From: Wenyingzhuangia heitensis | Lineage (GTDB): Bacteria; Bacteroidota; Bacteroidia; Flavobacteriales; Flavobacteriaceae | Length of the DNA: 64,000 nucleotides | Direction: 5' to 3' | Assembly (NCBI RefSeq): GCF_011762155.1 | Contig: NZ_JAASQL010000001.1 | Location: forward strand, 186,001-250,000 | Part shown: positions 1 through 8,816 of the stretch, one piece after another | Position numbering within the stretch: the stretch's first letter is position 1 | How the letters are laid out: the number at the start of each line of letters is the position of its first letter | Made by a program: the position numbers and the translations under genes | The notes under the pieces: model-generated | Told to the model about the DNA's origin: nothing | Seen by the model: the letters and a program-made list of their open reading frames with translations, nothing else | Database searches by the model: none

Positions 1-893
1 TCTAGACTTTCTTTAATTACTTTTTCTAATAACTTAGGTTCACTATTTGGGCCAATGGTTAGTAGTTTAGGTCCAGTAATAGGTTCTCCATTAAAGGGCC
101 TTATAAAAACTTCTCCGTCTGGATTTCTTTCAAAATAAGTATACTCTTTTTCTTGTCCAATTATGGTGCATCCTTTTACTCTAAGGATACTTTTAGGTAA
201 TTTTTCACAAATTGTGTAAATACAATCCTTGCTAGGTAAACCAGGCAAATCAACAGAACACGAAGACCAATGTGCTTTTAAATGTTCTAATTTTTGAGCT
301 GTATTTTCTGAAGGTGAAAGTTCCGGAAGCAACCTCACATCAATAGCATCCATGGTGATAATATTTGCAAAAGGGTTGATTTTTTTTAGTTCATCAATAA
401 CTAAACTTTGTCTGCTTTCTGTTATTTTTTCAAGATGAGTAAGTACAATTAATGAGGATACTTGAATTTGATTTGATTCCAATTCATTATGCTCTCCTCG
501 TTTTTGCCAGTTTTTAACATCCACTACAGAGATTTGAATAGGTGGCAAAAAACGATCATTTAATCCAACCCCTAAAAACTCCATTAAAGAACAAGCATCA
601 GAAGTTCCGTTTGCTTCTATCAAAGTAATTCCATTAACTCGCTCAGGAATACGATTCACATAATCTCTCAATTCATTAATCCCACTGCAACAAATACAGC
701 TCCCCGTAAGTGCTTTAATATGCTTGATATCAACTTGCTTTAAAAACTGCTGTGCATCTAAATGCGCGTTTTCGTAATCATTTAATATGATAAAAGGACT
801 CCATCCATTTTTAGAAAAACTATTGATTAAATATTTTAACAAAGTTGTTTTTCCTGCTCCTAAAAACCCAACAATTGTAATTATAGCTTCCAT
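1..893 (-). CDS. CobW/COG0523-family GTPase (3' end cut off by window)
   Basis: G3E-family P-loop GTPase, about 297 codons visible; its C-terminus lies beyond position 1. The reading frame from the ATG at 891-893 is open to the window edge. Residues 9-18 form the Walker A loop (GFLGAGKTTL). Residues 66-69 read CICC, the CxCC metal-binding motif that marks COG0523 metallochaperones. Members insert or allocate metals (zinc, cobalt, iron) to client proteins in the cytoplasm, and the exact metal cannot be read from sequence. The start lies 4 bases after the mogA stop, so the two are almost certainly co-transcribed, downstream of a TonB-dependent receptor. That context favours a metal-homeostasis role over cobalamin synthesis. 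Family assignment is firm; client and metal are inference. Confidence 0.85.
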   Translation of the reverse strand, partial: MEAIITIVGFLGAGKTTLLKYLINSFSKNGWSPFIILNDYENAHLDAQQFLKQVDIKHIKALTGSCICCSGINELRDYVNRIPERVNGITLIEANGTSDACSLMEFLGVGLNDRFLPPIQISVVDVKNWQKRGEHNELESNQIQVSSLIVLTHLEKITESRQSLVIDELKKINPFANIITMDAIDVRLLPELSPSENTAQKLEHLKAHWSSCSVDLPGLPSKDCIYTICEKLPKSILRVKGCTIIGQEKEYTYFERNPDGEVFIRPFNGEPITGPKLLTIGPNSEPKLLEKVIKESL

Positions 894-897
894 ATTT

Positions 898-1431
898 TTA
901 TTTTTTCTTAGGTCTAAAAGGTTTTATCACCTCTTGATTACACTTTATAAAAGGTCCTTCCATAAGATCTATACAATACGGAATTGCAGGAAAAACAGCA
1001 TCTAAACATTCTCTAATTGATTTTGGTTTTCCGGGTAAATTCAGAATCAAACTACTCCCTCTAAGACCTGCTGTTTGTCTAGACAGAATAGCTGTAGGTA
1101 CGTATTTTAATGATTCTGCTCTCATTAATTCTCCAAAACCAGGCATCATTCTATCGCACACAGCCTCAGTAGCTTCGGGAGTTACGTCTCTTTTAGCAGG
1201 ACCTGTACCTCCTGTAGTAATTACCAAACAACAATTTTGATGGTCTACGAGATCTACAATGGTTTCTTCAATTTTATCTTGCTCATCTGGAATTACATGG
1301 TAAACTTTTTCCCAAGTAGATTCTAAATATTCTTGTAACGTATCTATAATTGCTTTTCCACTTATGTCCTCATAAACTCCTGCACTTGCTCTATCACTTA
1401 CCGTAATAATTCCTATTTTGATTGCTGACAT
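898..1431 (-). CDS. mogA: Molybdopterin adenylyltransferase MogA
   Basis: MogA/MoaB-family protein of 177 residues that adenylylates molybdopterin before molybdenum insertion in cofactor synthesis; cytoplasmic. The protein opens MSAIKIGIITVSDRASAG, the usual MogA start, so I place the start at 1431; an in-frame ATG 22 codons upstream would add an atypical hydrophobic leader. The motif TTGGTGPAKRDVTPEAT is the classic substrate-binding signature. It lies between the TonB-dependent receptor gene (120 bases upstream) and the CobW-type GTPase gene (4 bases downstream). No other molybdenum-cofactor gene is in the window, so its placement beside metal-handling genes rather than moa/moe genes is notable. 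Confidence 0.9.
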   Translation of the reverse strand: MSAIKIGIITVSDRASAGVYEDISGKAIIDTLQEYLESTWEKVYHVIPDEQDKIEETIVDLVDHQNCCLVITTGGTGPAKRDVTPEATEAVCDRMMPGFGELMRAESLKYVPTAILSRQTAGLRGSSLILNLPGKPKSIRECLDAVFPAIPYCIDLMEGPFIKCNQEVIKPFRPKKK

Positions 1432-1550
1432 CTTTATTTTTAAAATCAAATTACCTGTGGTTGCAATAATACACAAACACACCATCAACTGCAACAAAGA
1501 TGCAACTAATGATGTGTTTTAAAATTAACTAATCCTATGTCTCATTTTTT

Positions 1551-3740
1551 TTAATGATGATGTTCTTCCCCACCAAAAGGACTAAATTTTATTCCTACAG
1601 AAAGAATAAATCCATCTGTAGGTGCATAAATTTCATTAAAAATAGGATTGCTATGAGTCCCCGAAACTTCACTAGAAAATTTACTTTGTCTTACATCTGT
1701 AAAGTTTTCAAAATTCACATAAGGACTTCCCCAAGAAAAATGTCTTTGCAACAAGAAACCAAACAACACATAATCGGTTGTTCTAGTACCATTAGACAAG
1801 TTTTGTTTTCCTGTATAATAAGTTTCAAAACCGGCTCGCCAAGTTTCATTTTCATACATAAAAACAGAACCCGAAGAATGTTTTGGAGTTAAACTCTTTT
1901 GTGGGTTTCCTGCTAAATAATTCAACGTTGTATTGTTATACGCATAGCTTAAAAACCACTTTAAATCTTTGTACGTAAATTTTATATTACTCTCCGCTCC
2001 TCTACTTAACACAAAGCCATTTGCATTTACAAACTGAGAAACATTGTTATTGTCTGTTTCTAGAACCAAAGCATCGTCAATTCCCGTAACATAAAATAAT
2101 TGGTTCCAAGAGAAACCAATGTTTGGACTTAATTTGGTTTTATAATTTAGATCCCAATTTCCTCCATAAGAAGTTTCTGCATTCACTAAATCATTATCAA
2201 TTTTTAAAACATTTTTAAAATTAATAGCTGCGGCTTCTTCAGAAAACATATCAGGTAACTTGTATCCTAAACCTCCTCCTAAACGGGTACTAAATTTTCT
2301 ATTTTTGTTCCACAACAAAGAAACTCTAGGCAATACAAACACTCCGTAATTATAAGAATAATCAGCTCTTAACCCTGTTTCTAAAACAAATTGTTTGCTA
2401 AAATCGTGAGTGTTATTTACAAATGTCCCTAAGGTGTTTTTATTTTGGTTTCTATCACCCGAAATACGATCTTCATCAAAAGAGTTTTGATAATAATTAG
2501 TCCCTAATACCCAATCATTATTTTGTTGATGAATTTGATAATTTACTTCTGAAAAAACATCTAATTGACTTCCCGAAAAAACAAGATCTGAAGTCGTTAA
2601 AACTCTATCATAGTAAGAAACACTTTGTTTGATTGTTAGATTTTCATCCTCATTAAATTGATGTTCAAAAACCGCCTGAGTACTTCCTCTTTTAGACTCA
2701 TTTATTTCTTTATAAGTATGCATTCCATTAACTCCATTATTTATAACAGATACATCTCCTCCTTTACGCTCATCAAAAGTAGCATTTAAGCCTAGCCAAA
2801 ACTGAGTAGCTTTATTAGGATAATAAAATATTTTAGGATTAAAAGAAACTGTTCTTGTTTGTGGAAGATTGCTAAAATCATCGTTGTTAGGATCGTATAT
2901 ATTTTGATAATTTCCAGATCCATATAATGTATATCCTATTTTACCTTGTCTATCACTATAAAAAACATTGGCGGTACTACCCCCTACATGTGTTTGTGTT
3001 AGCAAAACATCTAAGGTAGCTTCATCTCCTGGAGTTTTAGACACCATATTGACCAAACCTGCAATGGCTCCACCACCATATAAAGTAGATGAACTTCCTT
3101 TGATAATTTCAAACTGAGCCAAATCTAAAGGAGGAATTTGCATCAAACTCAATCCGCCAGAAAAACCACCATACATAGGAAAACCATCTTTTAGTAATTG
3201 TGTATAACGACCATCTAATCCCTGAATCTTAATAGAAGTGTTTCCACTGCTTAAAGAAGTTTGTTGAATTTGAATTCCGTTACTTTCTCTAAGTACCATA
3301 GATATATTAGCTCCGTTCATCATAGCTTTTTCTCCCAATTCTTCTCCTCCAACAAATTCAATTCTTGTAGGTATGTCTTGAACCGTTCTGGTACTTCTTG
3401 ATGCTTTTATAATAATACTCTCTAGTTCCTCATTACCTGCTTCTAAAACAACATTTACAAACTGTTCTTTACTTGTAATTTTTACTTTTTGCTGATAGGT
3501 TTCATATCCTAGAAAAGAGACTTTTAACAAATAATCTCCAACTGGGATAGTATTTAAAACAACTTCTCCATCTACATCTGTAATGTCTACAAAATTTGTT
3601 TTTTGTAACAAAACGGTAGCTCCTAAAACAGGTTCTTTATAAACAGCATCTATTACTTTAATTTTAAGCGTACTTTTTTGTGCAAATGCATTTGCACAGA
3701 ACACAATGCTAAGCATTGCAATCCATATATTTAATTTCAT
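1551..3740 (-). CDS. TonB-dependent receptor with carboxypeptidase-regulatory-like N-terminal domain and His tail
   Basis: Outer-membrane active transporter of 729 residues. Residues 1-20 are a signal peptide ending at FAQ. Residues about 24-110 form a CarboxypepD_reg/CNA-B-like domain typical of Bacteroidota receptors. The plug follows (about 115-235; RTVQDIPTRIEFVGGEELGEKA and TLYGGGAIAGLVNMVSK), then a 22-strand-type barrel. The extreme C-terminus is GGEEHHH, a possible metal-contacting tail. Its neighbours are a small Cys/His-containing exported protein upstream and mogA plus a COG0523 GTPase downstream, which suggests that the ligand is a metal or metal chelate. This barrel is of the siderophore/metal type, not a SusC, and no SusD accompanies it. 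Substrate is inferred from context only. Confidence 0.88.
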   Translation of the reverse strand: MKLNIWIAMLSIVFCANAFAQKSTLKIKVIDAVYKEPVLGATVLLQKTNFVDITDVDGEVVLNTIPVGDYLLKVSFLGYETYQQKVKITSKEQFVNVVLEAGNEELESIIIKASRSTRTVQDIPTRIEFVGGEELGEKAMMNGANISMVLRESNGIQIQQTSLSSGNTSIKIQGLDGRYTQLLKDGFPMYGGFSGGLSLMQIPPLDLAQFEIIKGSSSTLYGGGAIAGLVNMVSKTPGDEATLDVLLTQTHVGGSTANVFYSDRQGKIGYTLYGSGNYQNIYDPNNDDFSNLPQTRTVSFNPKIFYYPNKATQFWLGLNATFDERKGGDVSVINNGVNGMHTYKEINESKRGSTQAVFEHQFNEDENLTIKQSVSYYDRVLTTSDLVFSGSQLDVFSEVNYQIHQQNNDWVLGTNYYQNSFDEDRISGDRNQNKNTLGTFVNNTHDFSKQFVLETGLRADYSYNYGVFVLPRVSLLWNKNRKFSTRLGGGLGYKLPDMFSEEAAAINFKNVLKIDNDLVNAETSYGGNWDLNYKTKLSPNIGFSWNQLFYVTGIDDALVLETDNNNVSQFVNANGFVLSRGAESNIKFTYKDLKWFLSYAYNNTTLNYLAGNPQKSLTPKHSSGSVFMYENETWRAGFETYYTGKQNLSNGTRTTDYVLFGFLLQRHFSWGSPYVNFENFTDVRQSKFSSEVSGTHSNPIFNEIYAPTDGFILSVGIKFSPFGGEEHHH

Positions 3741-3801
3741 ATTTAAATTTTAATAAGTTTACATGTGCTGAAATACATCAGCATTAAGTTTTGAATGTAA
3801 A

Positions 3802-4116
3802 CTATACTATTGGGGGCTCCCAAATACTATTAGAATAATAGCTTTTATAAAAAGATTTATACCCAAATACACGGGTAGAAAACAGTTCAATTTCTTTTAG
3901 TTCATCAAAAAAAATGACAGAAACCAATTGTACAGATGCTCCACAGCAAAGACAAATACAAAACGCAGAACAGTCATCTTGCGCATCCGAATTGTGAGAA
4001 TGTGTGTCACCAACCTGCACGTATTTTTCATCTTCAGCATGAGGCTCCTTATCAGCACAAGGATTTAATGCTAACAAACAGATAAAGACCGCTAAAACAA
4101 AGGCTATTGCTCTCAT
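3802..4116 (-). CDS. Small exported Cys/His-containing protein, DUF6660-like
   Basis: Small protein of 104 residues. I place the start at the ATG at 4116 because a signal peptide (MRAIAFVLAVFICLLAL) begins there; an upstream ATG at 4134 is possible. The middle carries DTHSHNSDAQDDC followed by CICLCC, and the C-terminus ends in the aromatic-proline pattern YYSNSIWEPP. This matches my recollection of the DUF6660 family, found next to TonB-dependent receptors and metal efflux genes in Bacteroidota. The clustered His and Cys residues suggest metal binding in the periplasm or at the outer membrane. It ends 61 bases before the receptor start and is probably first in that operon. Function is unknown. 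Confidence 0.7.
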   Translation of the reverse strand: MRAIAFVLAVFICLLALNPCADKEPHAEDEKYVQVGDTHSHNSDAQDDCSAFCICLCCGASVQLVSVIFFDELKEIELFSTRVFGYKSFYKSYYSNSIWEPPIV

Positions 4117-4194
4117 ACATTTGCAAAAATACATATTCTATTTAGAATAAAATCAAGCAAGGTAAAAAAGTAGTGTTTCGTATTTTTACATTGA

Positions 4195-4202
4195 TAAATT
4201 TG
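4195..4202 (+). promoter_or_regulatory. Candidate recA -7 promoter element
   Basis: TAAATTTG matches the Bacteroidota -7 consensus TAnnTTTG exactly and lies 43 bases before the recA start. No clear TTTG -33 element sits at the expected distance, so the call rests on the -7 box. No obvious LexA-type palindrome was seen nearby. Confidence 0.45.
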
Positions 4203-4245
4203 TATTTTAGCTACCAATCAAAATAATTAAACACACACAGTCGAT

Positions 4246-5265
4246 ATGGCAAAAGAGACCAACGAAAAAGATGCTAAATTAAAAGCATTACAACTTACCT
4301 TAGATAAATTAGACAAAACTTATGGTAAAGGTGCTGTAATGAAAATGGGAGATATGGCAGTTCAGGATGTAGAAGTAATTCCTTCTGGATCTTTAGGTGT
4401 TGACTTAGCTTTGGGTGTTGGCGGATACCCTAGAGGTCGTATTATTGAAATTTACGGACCTGAATCTTCGGGTAAAACTACATTAACATTACACGCTATT
4501 GCAGAAGCACAAAAAGCAGGTGGTATTGCCGCTTTTATTGATGCAGAACATGCTTTTGATCGTTTTTATGCTGAAAATTTAGGAGTTGATATTGACAACT
4601 TAATTATTTCGCAACCAGATAACGGAGAACAAGCTTTGGAAATTGCTGAAAACTTGATTCGTTCTGGTGCTATTGATATTGTTGTAATTGACTCGGTAGC
4701 TGCCTTAACTCCAAAAAGTGAAATTGAAGGAGAAATGGGAGATTCTAAAATGGGATTACATGCCCGTTTAATGTCTCAGGCTTTGCGTAAATTAACAGGA
4801 ACCATTAGTAAAACAAAGTGTACTGTAATATTTATTAACCAGTTACGTGAAAAAATTGGAGTAATGTTTGGTAACCCAGAAACAACTACTGGAGGTAACG
4901 CTTTAAAATTTTACGCTTCTGTTCGTATTGATATTAGAAGAAGAACACAATTAAAAGATGGTGACCAAGTAATTGGTAACGCAACCAAAGTAAAAGTTGT
5001 AAAAAACAAAGTGGCTCCACCTTTCCAACAAGCAGAATTTGACATTATGTATGGTGAAGGTATTTCTAAAGTGGGTGAAATTTTAGATATTGGTGTAAAC
5101 TACGGAATTATTAAAAAGAGTGGTTCTTGGTTTAGCTACGGAGAAACCAAATTAGGGCAAGGTAGAGATGCTGTAAAAAGCTTAATTAAAGACAATCCTG
5201 AATTGGCTGAAGAATTAGAGGCTAAAATTATTGATGCCATTAAGAATCCAGAGGGAGAAGAATAA
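4246..5265 (+). CDS. recA: Recombinase RecA
   Basis: RecA of 339 residues, the DNA-dependent ATPase that forms the strand-exchange filament in homologous recombination and triggers SOS cleavage. Walker A is at residues 71-80 ([10 protein letters not shown]), followed by the conserved IDAEHAFD and [14 protein letters not shown] (Walker B) segments, and the L2-type region after [22 protein letters not shown]. Length is normal for the family, with a short acidic C-terminus (NPEGEE). It stands alone between a divergent metal-related operon and a strong terminator. No recX or lexA is adjacent. Confidence 0.98.
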   Translation: MAKETNEKDAKLKALQLTLDKLDKTYGKGAVMKMGDMAVQDVEVIPSGSLGVDLALGVGGYPRGRIIEIYGPESSGKTTLTLHAIAEAQKAGGIAAFIDAEHAFDRFYAENLGVDIDNLIISQPDNGEQALEIAENLIRSGAIDIVVIDSVAALTPKSEIEGEMGDSKMGLHARLMSQALRKLTGTISKTKCTVIFINQLREKIGVMFGNPETTTGGNALKFYASVRIDIRRRTQLKDGDQVIGNATKVKVVKNKVAPPFQQAEFDIMYGEGISKVGEILDIGVNYGIIKKSGSWFSYGETKLGQGRDAVKSLIKDNPELAEELEAKIIDAIKNPEGEE

Positions 5266-5278
5266 ACCTCTTTTTCTT

Positions 5279-5329
5279 TATAAAACGTAAAAACCCGATA
5301 GTGTTTCTATCGGGTTTTTACGTTTTATA
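5279..5329. terminator. Bidirectional terminator between recA and gldC
   Basis: A perfect inverted repeat with 22-base arms (5279-5300 and 5308-5329) around a 7-base loop. The GC core CCCGATA/TATCGGG is flanked by A and T runs, so it can terminate recA from the left and the gldB-mepB-gldC transcript from the right. Confidence 0.9.
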
Positions 5330-5449
5330 AATTGTCAGATCAAGTGCCCTAAACTTGTTTTAGAACGTATAAAGAAAGACAATTGAAAATGTTATTCTGA
5401 ATACTAAAGTCTTCCAGAATTTCACTTCTTTTATTTTTTTTAAAAAAAA

Positions 5450-5800
5450 TTAATTCTTTTTGGTTTTGTCTTCTAACTCTAATTTTTCTGCAAAATATTC
5501 GCAAAAATCTTTCATTGTTGCTGCCATTTTCTCATCGTTTGTCGCTCGTTCAAACGTATCTGCCATTTGCACTAGTGTTTGATGAAAGAAAACTTTCATT
5601 TCGTCTACAGGCATTTTTTTTGTCCACAATGGTAAATACAAAGCCTCTTTTTCTTTAGGGTCCCAAACAGAAATTAACGTTGCCTTAGAAGCATCTTTAG
5701 TAATTCCACCATCTGTTGCTGACCAGTGAATAGTTTCTGGAATTTTATTTTCATCCAACCCTATTTCAAACTCTATTTTTGATTTATGTGCTACTGCCAT
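5450..5800 (-). CDS. gldC: Gliding motility protein GldC
   Basis: GldC homologue of 116 residues. The family is associated with the Bacteroidota gliding machinery, and its biochemical role is not established. I place the start at 5800 (MAVAHKSKIEFEIGLDENKIPE), which is the family start; the longer frame to 5917 adds 39 atypical residues that overlap mepB. The central segment IHWSATDGGITKDASKATLISVWDPKEK is highly characteristic, and no signal peptide is present, so it is probably cytoplasmic. It is the last gene of the gldB-mepB-gldC run. The 67-base gap to mepB contains no terminator. Confidence 0.92.
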   Translation of the reverse strand: MAVAHKSKIEFEIGLDENKIPETIHWSATDGGITKDASKATLISVWDPKEKEALYLPLWTKKMPVDEMKVFFHQTLVQMADTFERATNDEKMAATMKDFCEYFAEKLELEDKTKKN

Positions 5801-5867
5801 CTTCTTTATTTTTAATAAGGCAAAGGTAAAGAATTTGTTTTCTACAGCATTGTTACCAGACTCATTC

Positions 5868-6353
5868 TTAAAACATTTTAACCAACTTAGATTTATCAAC
5901 CACACGGGTAACCTCATAAAAATAATTGGATTGCCATTTTTGAGTTGCCATAGCTTGTTTACTTGTTGGCAAATCCCAAAGAGAATATACTCTAAAAGCC
6001 CTTTTTCCTTCTCTTAGCTTAGTCGATATAATTCCTCTTTTTATCAATTCTGATTTTGGGAACATAAAAAAGCCTAATTGTTCTTGATTTTCTACACTTA
6101 CAAAATAAAAATCAACAGTATCTTCTTCATAAAACGGCTCTATAACTCCCCTAAGATTTCGTTTGTAAAAAGTAACAAACTGCCCAATTTTCTTAGGTGT
6201 TTTTTTAGCCGTTCTATATTTAATGATACGACTCTCTAAAGTAAACTGACTCGCCTTGTATTCTTTACTTTCTTTTTCTTCAAAAAAATTGTCAAATTTT
6301 AGACCACAAGCATCAAACACCTTTAATTTGATTTTACACAGTAGAACATCCAT
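5868..6353 (-). CDS. MepB-family protein
   Basis: MepB-like protein of 161 residues, named after a small protein of unknown biochemical function encoded with the MepA efflux system in staphylococci. The family core is seen in KASQFTLESRIIKYRTAKKTPKKIGQFVTFYKRN and in LGFFMFPKSELIKRGIIS, with the C-terminal Trp-Gln-Tyr segment. Its ATG overlaps the gldB stop by one base (TAATG), so translation is probably coupled to gldB. No mepA or mepR homologue is nearby. Its position between two gliding genes makes it either a co-regulated passenger or a functional partner. No signal peptide is seen. Confidence 0.8.
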   Translation of the reverse strand: MDVLLCKIKLKVFDACGLKFDNFFEEKESKEYKASQFTLESRIIKYRTAKKTPKKIGQFVTFYKRNLRGVIEPFYEEDTVDFYFVSVENQEQLGFFMFPKSELIKRGIISTKLREGKRAFRVYSLWDLPTSKQAMATQKWQSNYFYEVTRVVDKSKLVKMF

Positions 6354-7312
6354 TATTTTTTTGGTTTAAAACCAGATTGATTTAAAATTGTTTGTGCCTC
6401 TAATTCCATTAACTCTTGTGGTGTTTTTTGATGTTTGCTCATATATGCCTTTACAATTTGCAACCCAATGTATTTTCCTATTTGACCAGGAGAATCTTTA
6501 TCTATAGACATGTAGAATTTAGAAAATGGAGCCACATCAACAAACCGTTGTTTTAACTTAGCATCATTACTATACAATAATTCATTTTTAATAAAATAAC
6601 TCCACACAGGAGCTTCGTTTTTGGTAGCCCACTCCATTTTTGGATTTGTGTACCCTAACAAATATTTATCCGTTGTATTTGGAACAAACAATTGAGTTAG
6701 GTATAGTTTTTTTCCTTCAAAAATAATTTGTCCTAAAAAAGTTCTATCCCTACTAAATTTATATTTGGTTTCTATTAATTTTTTAGCCACATCAATGGCA
6801 ATATAATCTGGTGTAAATGTTTCTGCCAAATACTCTGGATACCCACCATAAACTTCATGCTCTTTTCCTAAATACATATCTAAAGAAATTAACAATAAGT
6901 TGTTTGCATATAAGATTCTATCTTGATACGACACTCCCGTAATGTCTGTTACCACAACAGGTATTGGAAAATTATTATCATAATATTTTATATGCTTAAA
7001 TAAAGAGATCAATTCTTTTTTTTGCTTTTTAAACGTAGGATATACATGCTTTACTTGCTTGTACAAAAATTGTTGAATGGTGTCTTGTTGTCTCTCCAAA
7101 ATCAAACTATCAGACATTTGAGAAGGAAACATATAAGGATACTCTTCTTTTACATTAGATAGCTCATTAATACTACTTGTAAAAAAAGCATCGTGAAACA
7201 TTGCAAATTTAACAGCAACTTTTACCTTGGCTATTTCTTCCTCTTTTTTATCTATTGATGTACAAGCAACTAGAATGCTAATTATAAAAGATAAGCCAAT
7301 CCACTTTTTCAT
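6353..7312 (-). CDS. gldB: Gliding motility lipoprotein GldB
   Basis: GldB of 319 residues, a lipoprotein required for gliding in Flavobacterium johnsoniae. I place the start at 7312 because MKKWIGLSFIISILVAC forms a lipoprotein signal peptide with Cys17 as the lipidated residue; the frame extends upstream but would bury that signal. The mature part begins with the charged TSIDKKEEEIAKVKV and is alpha-rich; the segment ETFTPDYIAIDVAKKLIETKY is GldB-like. It is divergent from nadE with only 54 bases between starts. The nadE-gldB-gldC neighbourhood is common in flavobacteria, here with mepB inserted. Confidence 0.92.
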   Translation of the reverse strand: MKKWIGLSFIISILVACTSIDKKEEEIAKVKVAVKFAMFHDAFFTSSINELSNVKEEYPYMFPSQMSDSLILERQQDTIQQFLYKQVKHVYPTFKKQKKELISLFKHIKYYDNNFPIPVVVTDITGVSYQDRILYANNLLLISLDMYLGKEHEVYGGYPEYLAETFTPDYIAIDVAKKLIETKYKFSRDRTFLGQIIFEGKKLYLTQLFVPNTTDKYLLGYTNPKMEWATKNEAPVWSYFIKNELLYSNDAKLKQRFVDVAPFSKFYMSIDKDSPGQIGKYIGLQIVKAYMSKHQKTPQELMELEAQTILNQSGFKPKK

Positions 7313-7366
7313 GCTGATTATATTTTGAGTAAATTTGTGTAACCACAAAATTAAGAAATAAGCAAC
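7313..7366. promoter_or_regulatory. Compact divergent promoter region gldB/nadE
   Basis: Only 54 bases separate the two starts. A plus-strand TAAATTTG (7330-7337) fits the -7 consensus for nadE, and a minus-strand TAATTTTG (7346-7353) fits it for gldB. The boxes nearly abut, so the two promoters probably interfere with or co-regulate each other. Neither has a clear -33 box. Confidence 0.4.
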
Positions 7367-8155
7367 ATGGAAACTCAAAAGATCGCAGAACATATTATTG
7401 GCTGGTTAAAAAACTATGCAAATAAAGCAGGAGTTAAAGGATTTGTAGTAGGAGTATCTGGAGGAATAGACTCTGCAGTAACCTCAACTTTATGTGCCAG
7501 TACAGGACTACCAACAGTTTGTGTAGAAATGCCTATCCACCAACATCCAGATCAAGTAAACAGAGCTCAAGAACATATCACCCAATTAAAAGCTCGTTTT
7601 AACAATGTAAGTGATGAACGTATTGATTTAACAGAAAGTTTTGAAACCTTTAAAAAAGCAGTTCCAACTACAAGTAACCAAGCTATTTTAAACTTAACAT
7701 TAGCCAATACAAGAGCAAGATTAAGAATGACATCTTTGTACTACATCGCTGGCCTACACAGTAGTTTAGTTGCAGGTACGGGGAATAAAGTAGAAGATTT
7801 TGGTGTCGGTTTTTACACAAAATATGGTGATGGTGGTGTAGATGTGAGCCCTATTGCAGATTTGGTTAAAAGCGAAGTTTTTGCTTTAGGAAAATATTTA
7901 GAAGTCCCTAGCGCTATACAAACCGCAGCTCCTACCGATGGATTGTTTGGAGATAGCAGAACAGACGAAGATCAATTAGGTGCTAGTTATGACGAATTAG
8001 AAATAGCTATGAAAGCACAAGAAGAAGGAAAAACTATAGATGATTTTACCGGTAGAGAAAAAGAAGTTTACGCTATTTACAGCAAGCTAAACAAAGCCAA
8101 CCAACACAAAATGGAACCAATTCCTGTTTGTGAAATACCTAATAAATGGAAATAA
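7367..8155 (+). CDS. nadE: NAD(+) synthase
   Basis: NadE of 262 residues, which amidates deamido-NAD with ATP in the last step of NAD synthesis. The P-loop of the N-type ATP pyrophosphatase fold, SGGIDS, is at residues 31-36. Other landmarks are NTRARLRMTSLYY, the GTGNKVEDFGVGFYTKYGDGG segment and VSPIADLVKSEV. No N-terminal glutaminase (nitrilase) domain is present, so this is the short, probably ammonia-dependent type. It is monocistronic or followed by the cold-shock-domain gene 90 bases away. Confidence 0.95.
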   Translation: METQKIAEHIIGWLKNYANKAGVKGFVVGVSGGIDSAVTSTLCASTGLPTVCVEMPIHQHPDQVNRAQEHITQLKARFNNVSDERIDLTESFETFKKAVPTTSNQAILNLTLANTRARLRMTSLYYIAGLHSSLVAGTGNKVEDFGVGFYTKYGDGGVDVSPIADLVKSEVFALGKYLEVPSAIQTAAPTDGLFGDSRTDEDQLGASYDELEIAMKAQEEGKTIDDFTGREKEVYAIYSKLNKANQHKMEPIPVCEIPNKWK

Positions 8156-8245
8156 TAACTTTTAAAGAAAATCAGCTCTAAAATTGTAAATAGATTTAAT
8201 ATCTTTATCAAATACGGTAATAATTTTTTAATTTAAAAAAAGTAG

Positions 8246-8686
8246 ATGGCAGAAAGTTTCGAAAAAAAAGAACGAGAAAAGAAAAAAGCAAAAAAACGTA
8301 AAGAAAAAGCACTCCGTAAGGAACAGCTAAAAGAGTCTGGTGTAAAAACCGCTGAATTCATGTACATGGGACCTGATGGGACATTGACTACAGAAAAGCC
8401 AGATCCTTCAATTATTAAAGAAGAAATATCGTTAAGCGATATTCATGTAAGTACTCCTAAAAAAGGAGATTTAGAACAAGAAGATCCTGTTAAAATAGGA
8501 ATTGTAAACCATTTTAACACAGATAAAGGATATGGGTTTATTGATCAAAAAGAAACAGGAGAAAGTTTTTTTGTACACATAAACAATATTGAAGGAACAA
8601 TTAAAGAAGGAAACAAAGTTTCTTTTGAAACAGAAAAAGGAGACAAAGGTTTGGTTGCTGTAAAAGTTAAATTATATGTTTCTTAA
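8246..8686 (+). CDS. Cold-shock-domain protein with basic N-terminal extension
   Basis: Protein of 146 residues. Residues 1-30 are almost entirely Lys, Arg and Glu. Residues about 82-146 form a cold-shock domain (OB fold): KIGIVNHFNTDKGYGFIDQ contains the RNP1 motif KGYGFI and SFFVHI is RNP2. The family binds single-stranded RNA and DNA. The charged leader probably adds non-specific nucleic-acid or ribosome affinity. Such extended CSD proteins are common in flavobacteria, and a specific target cannot be inferred. A strong terminator follows. Confidence 0.88.
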   Translation: MAESFEKKEREKKKAKKRKEKALRKEQLKESGVKTAEFMYMGPDGTLTTEKPDPSIIKEEISLSDIHVSTPKKGDLEQEDPVKIGIVNHFNTDKGYGFIDQKETGESFFVHINNIEGTIKEGNKVSFETEKGDKGLVAVKVKLYVS

Positions 8687-8715
8687 AATAGCTGATTAAA
8701 CAATTATAAGTCAAC

Positions 8716-8748
8716 AAAAAACTTTTGCGATATTTCGCAAAAGTTTTT
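8716..8748 (+). terminator. Intrinsic terminator after cold-shock-domain gene
   Basis: 15-base arms (8716-8730 and 8734-8748) built on CTTTTGCGA/TCGCAAAAG with a 3-base loop, ending in a T run. Confidence 0.88.
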
Positions 8749-8816
8749 TTCTTTTTTAAAAACTTTTTAAAGTTTTAAGGGTCAAAGCAAACACATATCA
8801 TATAAAAGTAAATCTT

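Noticed and set aside
1554-1892. Open frame on the plus strand opposite the TonB-dependent receptor
   Set aside because: Shadow of the receptor gene; composition is non-protein-like and there is no upstream signal.
5331-5449. Possible degenerate dispersed repeat after recA
   Set aside because: The stretch has imperfect dyads (CTAAAC...GTTTTAG) but no copy elsewhere in the window that I could match, so it is left as unassigned spacer.
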